From NCBI GenBank assembly GCA_035505995.1, contig DATJQF010000147.1:1-10374 (forward strand): DNA of 10,374 nucleotides, in the 5' to 3' direction. Below are positions 6,892 to 10,374 of this stretch, in pieces. The position numbers and the translations under genes are program-made. The notes beneath the pieces are model-generated. The model made no database searches, was not told the origin of the DNA, and saw only the letters and a program-made list of their open reading frames with translations. Origin of the DNA: DATJQF01 sp035505995. GTDB lineage: Bacteria; Bacteroidota; Bacteroidia; Bacteroidales; FEN-979. Position 1 is the first letter of the stretch. Each line of letters begins with the position of its first letter.

Positions 6892-7381
6892 TGACCTTGA
6901 CCAGATCTTCCCTTTCAACTTCGGGTCCTTCGACGGTGTAATGCGCGAGCAAATAATAGGGTTCCCGTTCCTCCAGCTGCTCCTTGACGAATCCCCCGAT
7001 CTCATCCGGTCCCAGGTCCTTGAGGAGAGGCCTTTTCTTTTTGACGGAACGGAGCCTTTCCAGCAGCTGATCGGCCGTCAAGCGGATATACACGCAGTAC
7101 CCGTTCGACATCATGAAGCTCATGTTATCGAAATAGCATGGGGTTCCCCCGCCGGTGGAAATGATCACCTGATCCAGGGAAGCGGTTTCCCTCAGGATCT
7201 CTTTCTCTATATTGCGGAACGCCTCCTCCCCGTATTTATCAAAGAAATCCACAATGCTGATCCGGTAGCGCTCCTCGAAAAGATCGTCCAGGTCGACGAA
7301 CTGAAGGCCGGTGGCTTCCGCGAGATCACAACCCAGGCGGGTCTTCCCCGAAGCCATATACCCGATGAGATAGACTTTCAT
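6857..7381 (-). CDS. aroK: Shikimate kinase
   Basis: Shikimate kinase phosphorylates shikimate to shikimate 3-phosphate with ATP in the pathway to chorismate. The 174-residue length is standard. It has the Walker A loop GYMASGKT (7-14), the substrate/Mg site FVDLDD (28-33), FRNIEKE with the shikimate-binding arginine (R56), the glycine triplet STGGGTP (75-81), the lid arginine in RPLL (117-120) and the C-terminal R139xPYY contact. The start is an ATG with the core beta strand MKVYLIGYM beginning immediately. It is transcribed divergently from the DUF1573 gene and convergently with rlmD, whose coding sequence it overlaps by 35 bp (6857-6891). No clear promoter was found upstream; a TATGATTTG word on the minus strand near 7456-7464 has one extra base compared with the consensus. 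Confidence 0.95.
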   Translation of the reverse strand: MKVYLIGYMASGKTRLGCDLAEATGLQFVDLDDLFEERYRISIVDFFDKYGEEAFRNIEKEILRETASLDQVIISTGGGTPCYFDNMSFMMSNGYCVYIRLTADQLLERLRSVKKKRPLLKDLGPDEIGGFVKEQLEEREPYYLLAHYTVEGPEVEREDLVKVINEVRSRSHPS

Positions 7382-7493
7382 CCGGAAGATTTAGCCGCAA
7401 ATTTCCGAAAGATTGCCGATTGTTGATATAGAAAAGCGAAATATATAATGCCGGCGCAAATCATAGAAAAACCGTCACCGGTATGAACCGTTT

Positions 7494-7521
7494 TTTGTAC
7501 ACGGATAATTTCGTACTTTTG
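7494..7521 (+). promoter_or_regulatory. Promoter for the DUF1573 gene
   Basis: TACTTTTG at 7514-7521 matches the Bacteroidota -7 box TAnnTTTG and is the same octamer as in the rpsA promoter. A TTTG lies at 7494-7497, but the 16-nt spacer is shorter than the usual 19-21. Transcription would start near 7528, about 24 nt before the preferred ATG at 7552. Confidence 0.6.
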
Positions 7522-7551
7522 CACCCCTGAATTGACCGTTAGGTGAACACA

Positions 7552-8007
7552 ATGAAAAGTCTGGTGTCCTTTCTGGGCGGTTGCGCCCTGGTTTTCATGG
7601 TTTCCTGCCATTCGGGGAACACGATCCCTTCCGACGTGGTGAACAACCCGAATACCGCGGTGGGGAAGGCAGACCTGTCGGTGCTGCCGGCCTTTGAGTT
7701 TCAGCAGGACGTGCATGATTTCGGGAAGCTCATCGAGGGAGAAAGCGTTTCGTATACCTTTATTTTCAGGAATTCCGGCAAATCGGACCTGCTGATATCG
7801 GATGTGAGCACCTCCTGCGGCTGCACGGTCCCGTCCTATCCCAAAACTCCCATCAAGCCCGGGAAATACGGGAGCATCCGGGTCACATTCAACAGCGCCG
7901 GAAAACACGGGTTCCAGAATAAGAACATCATCGTGGTGGCGAACACCCAACCCAATACGAAGCTGCTGATGATCAAAGCCCAGGTGGTGGCAGCCGGAAG
8001 GGAATAA
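7552..8007 (+). CDS. DUF1573 domain lipoprotein
   Basis: This is a small exported protein of unknown function. From the ATG at 7552 it has 151 residues; a GTG nine bases earlier (7543) is in frame but adds only three residues and is less likely. A signal peptide with lipobox MVSC (16-19) predicts cleavage before C19 and lipid attachment, so a membrane-anchored, periplasm-facing or surface position is likely. The rest is one DUF1573 beta-sandwich (about 46-148), related to ASPM/SPD-2/Hydin-type Ig-like domains, with VHDFGKLIEGESVSYTFIF (54-72), the family hallmark SCGCT (88-92) and KPGKYGSIRVTFNSAGK (102-118). In Bacteroidota this family often lies beside yajC and coaE, as here, but no role has been proven. 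The two hallmark cysteines (C89, C91) could bind metal or form disulfides; this is speculation. There are 99 bp to yajC. Confidence 0.88.
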   Translation: MKSLVSFLGGCALVFMVSCHSGNTIPSDVVNNPNTAVGKADLSVLPAFEFQQDVHDFGKLIEGESVSYTFIFRNSGKSDLLISDVSTSCGCTVPSYPKTPIKPGKYGSIRVTFNSAGKHGFQNKNIIVVANTQPNTKLLMIKAQVVAAGRE

Positions 8008-8037
8008 AATGGTCAAACAGTAAAACATCGAAAATCA

Positions 8038-8102
8038 ATAAGCAATCCGAAATTCAGAATCCACAATACCATCAACAATCGTAAATCGTAAATCAAAAAT
8101 CT
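8038..8102 (+). repeat. Degenerate 7-bp repeat tract upstream of yajC
   Basis: An AAT/ATC core recurs every 7 bases: AAT at 8044, 8051, 8058 and 8065, then, after a phase slip of two bases, ATC at 8071, 8078, 8085, 8092 and 8099. The clearest units are TAAATCG (8082-8088) and TAAATCA (8089-8095). The tract runs to within five bases of the yajC ATG. The AATCTTTG at 8098-8105 looks like a -7 box but has A in place of the first T and touches the start codon. Confidence 0.6.
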
Positions 8103-8106
8103 TTGT

Positions 8107-8433
8107 ATGAACCTCATTAGCATCCTCCTTATGGCTCCCCAGGGACAGGGCAGCACACAAAGCACCTGGTGGTCACTGTTACCGCTGGTGCTGATCATCG
8201 CGGTCTTCTATCTTTTCTTTATCCGTCCCCAGATGAAACGGTCGAAGGATCAGAAGAAATTCCGGGAAGCCCTGCAGAAGGGACAGAAAGTCATCACGAT
8301 CGGCGGGATCCACGGACGGATCGCCGAGATCCAGGATAGCACCGTCACCATCGAAGTGGAAGGCGGGGTCCGCCTGAAGGTCGAAAAATCAGCCATCGCC
8401 CTGGACAATACGCAGACGATCGAGAATAAATAA
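8107..8433 (+). CDS. yajC: Preprotein translocase accessory subunit YajC
   Basis: YajC is a small inner-membrane protein associated with SecDF and the SecYEG translocase. The 108 residues comprise a short N-terminal segment, one membrane helix (about 21-39, WWSLLPLVLIIAVFYLFFI), the conserved IRPQMKR (39-45), and a cytosolic domain with KGQKVITIGGIHGRI (58-72) and the VEGGVRLKVEKSAI strand region (84-97). The start at 8107 gives the usual N-terminus for Bacteroidota; a later ATG (8131) would remove little but is not needed. There is no Shine-Dalgarno sequence. The YbbR-like gene follows after 21 bp in the same frame, so the two are very likely co-transcribed. Confidence 0.95.
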   Translation: MNLISILLMAPQGQGSTQSTWWSLLPLVLIIAVFYLFFIRPQMKRSKDQKKFREALQKGQKVITIGGIHGRIAEIQDSTVTIEVEGGVRLKVEKSAIALDNTQTIENK

Positions 8434-8454
8434 CCTCAGTTAATCCTTCCTGCC

Positions 8455-8937
8455 TTGAAGCCTGACGTCATCGGCCTGATCCGGGATGTCCGCAAACCCA
8501 AAAGCAGCAGGTTCCGGAACCAGTTATACATCTTCCTGGTATGCCTGGCGCTGGCGATCCTTTTCTGGGTGCTGGTCAGGCTGTCGAGGGATTATTACCA
8601 TTCCGTCGATTTCGGGCTCCGTTATTCGCATGTGCCGGAAAACCTGGTGATGACCGGTCATTCCGACGACCGGATCTCGGTCAAGATCCGGATCCAGGGA
8701 TACGATGTCTTTTCCGAGGAATACCTGAAGAACACGGATAAGATACTGGATATCAGCCTGAAGTCGATGAAGCTCCGGCTCACCCACGATGGCTCCCTGA
8801 AAGGCTATCTCCTGACCTCCGGCATTGCCGCGGATATCGCCTCCCAGCTCTCGTATTCCTTTGAGATCTACTCCATCACCCCCGACACCTTGTTCTTCGC
8901 CTTCGAAAAGAAAGGCATCCGGAGGATCCAGCCATGA
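8455..8937 (+). CDS. Short YbbR-like (CdaR-type) membrane protein, TTG start
   Basis: The 160-residue protein has a cytosolic N-terminus rich in basic residues, one membrane helix (about 24-42) and a single YbbR-like extracytoplasmic domain (about 47-155: VDFGLRYSHVPENLVM, SVKIRIQGYDVFSEEYL, ITPDTLFFAF). In Bacillota, YbbR/CdaR regulates the cyclic-di-AMP synthase CdaA; in Bacteroidota its role is less clear and no cdaA is in this window. The Bacteroidota proteins of this position are, as I recall, roughly twice as long with more than one YbbR repeat, so this one ends after its first domain (KKGIRRIQP). The start is inferred to be TTG at 8455, because no ATG or GTG lies between the in-frame yajC stop (8431-8433) and the membrane helix. 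Its TGA overlaps the coaE ATG (ATGA at 8934-8937), which implies translational coupling. Confidence 0.75.
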   Translation: MKPDVIGLIRDVRKPKSSRFRNQLYIFLVCLALAILFWVLVRLSRDYYHSVDFGLRYSHVPENLVMTGHSDDRISVKIRIQGYDVFSEEYLKNTDKILDISLKSMKLRLTHDGSLKGYLLTSGIAADIASQLSYSFEIYSITPDTLFFAFEKKGIRRIQP

Positions 8938-9530
8938 TGAAGGTGGGACTCACCGGGAATATGGGAAGCGGGAAAAGCCTGGCAGCCTCCGTTTTCGGGG
9001 TCCTGGGGATCCCCGTCTATCAGGCCGATCCTCAATCGAAGAAATTCCTGTCCGACCCCGGGGTAAAGGAGAAAATTGCATCGAAATTCGGCAAGGGGGT
9101 CCTCGATGCAGCCGGCGAGGTCGACCGGCTGGCCCTGGGCGCCATCGTCTTCACGGATGCCGTGCTGCTGAACTTCCTGACCACGATCCTTCACCCGCTG
9201 GTGCGGGAGGATTTCCGGGAATGGTTCGGGAAGCAGCCGGATCACCCGTATGTGATCCACGAAGCCGCGATCATCTTTGAGAGCGGGTTCGAAAAGGAGT
9301 TCGACCGCGTGATCCACGTGGCCTGTCCGAAAGAGCTCGCCATCCGGCGGATCATGGAACGCGACGGCTATACCCGGGAACATGTGCTCGACCGGATGCG
9401 GTTCCAGTGGGATGACCGGGAAAAGGAGGCACTGGCAGATTTCGTGATCCGTAACGACGGCTCGGAGATGCTGCTTCCCCAGATCCTGGAAATTCACCGG
9501 CGGCTGACGGAAATCAACAAAAAGAAATGA
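8934..9530 (+). CDS. coaE: Dephospho-CoA kinase
   Basis: CoaE catalyses the last step of coenzyme A synthesis, ATP-dependent phosphorylation of dephospho-CoA on the ribose 3'-hydroxyl. The 198 residues are the normal length. Motifs are the P-loop GNMGSGKS (8-15), D32 in the QADPQSKK segment, the HPLVRE region (87-92), HEAAIIFESG (109-118) in place of the common PLLFE form, the lid region RDGYTREHVLDRMRFQ (143-158), and ADFVIRNDGS (168-177) near the C-terminus. Two adjacent ATGs exist: 8934, which overlaps the YbbR-like stop as ATGA, and 8937. The first gives an extra methionine, and either is possible. The mqnA start overlaps its stop in the same ATGA fashion, so YbbR-like, coaE and mqnA form a coupled unit. 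Confidence 0.95.
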   Translation: MMKVGLTGNMGSGKSLAASVFGVLGIPVYQADPQSKKFLSDPGVKEKIASKFGKGVLDAAGEVDRLALGAIVFTDAVLLNFLTTILHPLVREDFREWFGKQPDHPYVIHEAAIIFESGFEKEFDRVIHVACPKELAIRRIMERDGYTREHVLDRMRFQWDDREKEALADFVIRNDGSEMLLPQILEIHRRLTEINKKK

Positions 9531-10273
9531 GCCTGCCCCTTAAAATATCGGCGGTATCTTACCTCAACACGATTCCTTTCGTGTACGGGATACAGAACTC
9601 CGGCATCCTGGATAATTTCCGACTTTTCCTGGATGTTCCCTCGGTCTGTGCCGAAAAGATGAAAAAGGGAGAGGTGGACATTTCACTGGTGCCTGTGGGC
9701 GCCGTGCGGGAAATGGAAGGGAAAGAGATCGTCACCGGGTATTGCATCGGGGCCGTACGGGATGTCCGGACCGTGGTGCTGCTGGCCCGCAAGCCCTTGC
9801 CGGAGATCCGCACCGTTCATCTCGATTTTGATTCCAGGACCTCGGTCCGGCTGGTGAAAGTGCTGGCGGAGCATTTCTGGAAGATCGATCCTTCCTGGGA
9901 AGAGCTTCCTCCGGGCAGTGCCCTGAATGCAGATTCATTTGAAGCGCTGGTGGCTATCGGCGACAAAACCTTCAGCCTGGCGCCGCAATTTCCTTACGTC
10001 TACGACCTCGCCGGGGAATGGATAAAATTCAGCGGGCTGCCGTTCGTCTTTGCCGTTTGGATGGCGTCCCCCGACGTCCCGATGCCCGTCATGGACTCCT
10101 TTACCCGCGCCCTGGAGTATGGCGTGCGCCACAGGCCCGAGGCGGTGGAATTCTATAAAGATAAGCTCCCACGGGGAGTGGATTGCCTGGCCTACCTGCA
10201 GAGAAACATCTCCTTTGAGTTTGACGAAGCCAAACAGAAGGGGATGGAAGCCTTTCTCTCTTACCTGGGATAA
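9527..10273 (+). CDS. mqnA: Chorismate dehydratase MqnA (futalosine menaquinone pathway)
   Basis: MqnA removes water from chorismate to give 3-[(1-carboxyvinyl)oxy]benzoate, the first committed step of the futalosine route to menaquinone. The 248 residues show the periplasmic-binding-protein-like fold of the MqnA/MqnD family, with ISAVSYLNTIPF (7-18), EVDISLVPVGA (49-59), HLDFDSRTSVRLVK (98-111), VAIGDKTF (142-149) and LAGEWIKFSGLPFVFAVW (161-178). The VSYLNTxPF start and the IGDK segment separate MqnA from MqnD. There is no signal peptide, as expected for a cytoplasmic enzyme. ATGA overlap with coaE (9527-9530) implies co-translation; the metabolic link with CoA synthesis is not obvious. MqnB, MqnC, MqnD and MqnE are not in the window. 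The stop is followed within 6 bp by a 7-bp tandem repeat, and no terminator is visible between them. Confidence 0.93.
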   Translation: MSLPLKISAVSYLNTIPFVYGIQNSGILDNFRLFLDVPSVCAEKMKKGEVDISLVPVGAVREMEGKEIVTGYCIGAVRDVRTVVLLARKPLPEIRTVHLDFDSRTSVRLVKVLAEHFWKIDPSWEELPPGSALNADSFEALVAIGDKTFSLAPQFPYVYDLAGEWIKFSGLPFVFAVWMASPDVPMPVMDSFTRALEYGVRHRPEAVEFYKDKLPRGVDCLAYLQRNISFEFDEAKQKGMEAFLSYLG

Positions 10274-10278
10274 ATCCT

Positions 10279-10345
10279 GATTACGGATTACGGATTAGGG
10301 ATTACGGATTACGGATTACGGATTACGGATTACGGATTACGGATT
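10279..10345. repeat. 7-bp tandem repeat (GATTACG), 9.6 copies
   Basis: Nine complete units of GATTACG plus GATT run from 10279 to 10345. Only one unit differs (GATTAGG, 10293-10299). It is non-coding, begins 5 bp after the mqnA stop and lies near the window edge, so the full length is visible on this side; it ends in GATTGATCAAT. On the minus strand the unit reads CGTAATC, close to the CGTAAAT unit found before yajC. The near-identity of copies suggests recent expansion by replication slippage. Assembly collapse or expansion in such a tract is possible. Confidence 0.92.
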
Positions 10346-10374
10346 GATCAATAGTCGCTTTCAAGGTTTTTTGG

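Noticed and set aside
8098..8105. AATCTTTG as a yajC promoter box.
   Set aside because: The first T of TAnnTTTG is missing, no TTTG lies upstream at the right distance, and it nearly touches the start codon; it is explained by the heptad tract.
10279..10345. Possible CRISPR array.
   Set aside because: The period is 7 bp with no spacers and no 20-40 bp repeat units; it is a plain tandem repeat.

Overview
The window reads as a stretch of chromosome from a member of the Bacteroidota, most likely an anaerobic, Bacteroidales-like environmental lineage with GC-rich coding sequence. The evidence is the TAnnTTTG type of promoter box with an upstream TTTG, the near absence of Shine-Dalgarno sequences in front of genes, the neighbourhood DUF1573 - yajC - YbbR-like - coaE, and the family resemblance of the proteins. 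HydE suggests [FeFe]-hydrogenase metabolism, and MqnA suggests menaquinone made by the futalosine route. The assignment is an inference from the proteins, because no rRNA gene is present.

Layout. From 1 to 2776 on the minus strand lie ribosomal protein S1 (rpsA) and, 4 bp downstream, ribonuclease Z (rnz), which runs off the left edge. A 290-bp divergent spacer holds a well-formed rpsA promoter, a leader of about 140 nt, an imperfect inverted repeat and a likely promoter box for the next gene. From 3067 on the plus strand come an unusually divergent YchF/OLA1-like P-loop NTPase, then hydE, then the 23S rRNA uridine methyltransferase rlmD/rumA. Shikimate kinase (aroK) converges on rlmD from the minus strand and overlaps its 3' end. 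From 7552 to 10273 a plus-strand block contains a DUF1573 lipoprotein, yajC, a short YbbR-like protein, coaE and mqnA. The last three genes are tightly packed, with two 4-nt ATGA overlaps. The window ends in a perfect-to-near-perfect 7-bp tandem repeat.

How the genes fit together. Most are housekeeping: translation and RNA processing (S1, RNase Z, RlmD, the YchF-like protein), protein export (YajC), CoA, shikimate and menaquinone biosynthesis, and hydrogenase maturation. AroK and MqnA lie on the same biosynthetic trunk, since shikimate leads to chorismate and chorismate is the MqnA substrate, but they are not co-transcribed.

I see no phage, insertion sequence, CRISPR array, toxin-antitoxin or defence locus, and no convincing new multi-gene system. 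The points that most deserve a second look are the YchF-like protein, which has lost several near-universal YchF signature motifs, and the short-period (7 and about 10 bp) repeats that fill several intergenic spacers. A 69-bp inverted repeat, the long rpsA leader and a hydE gene standing apart from hydF and hydG come next.
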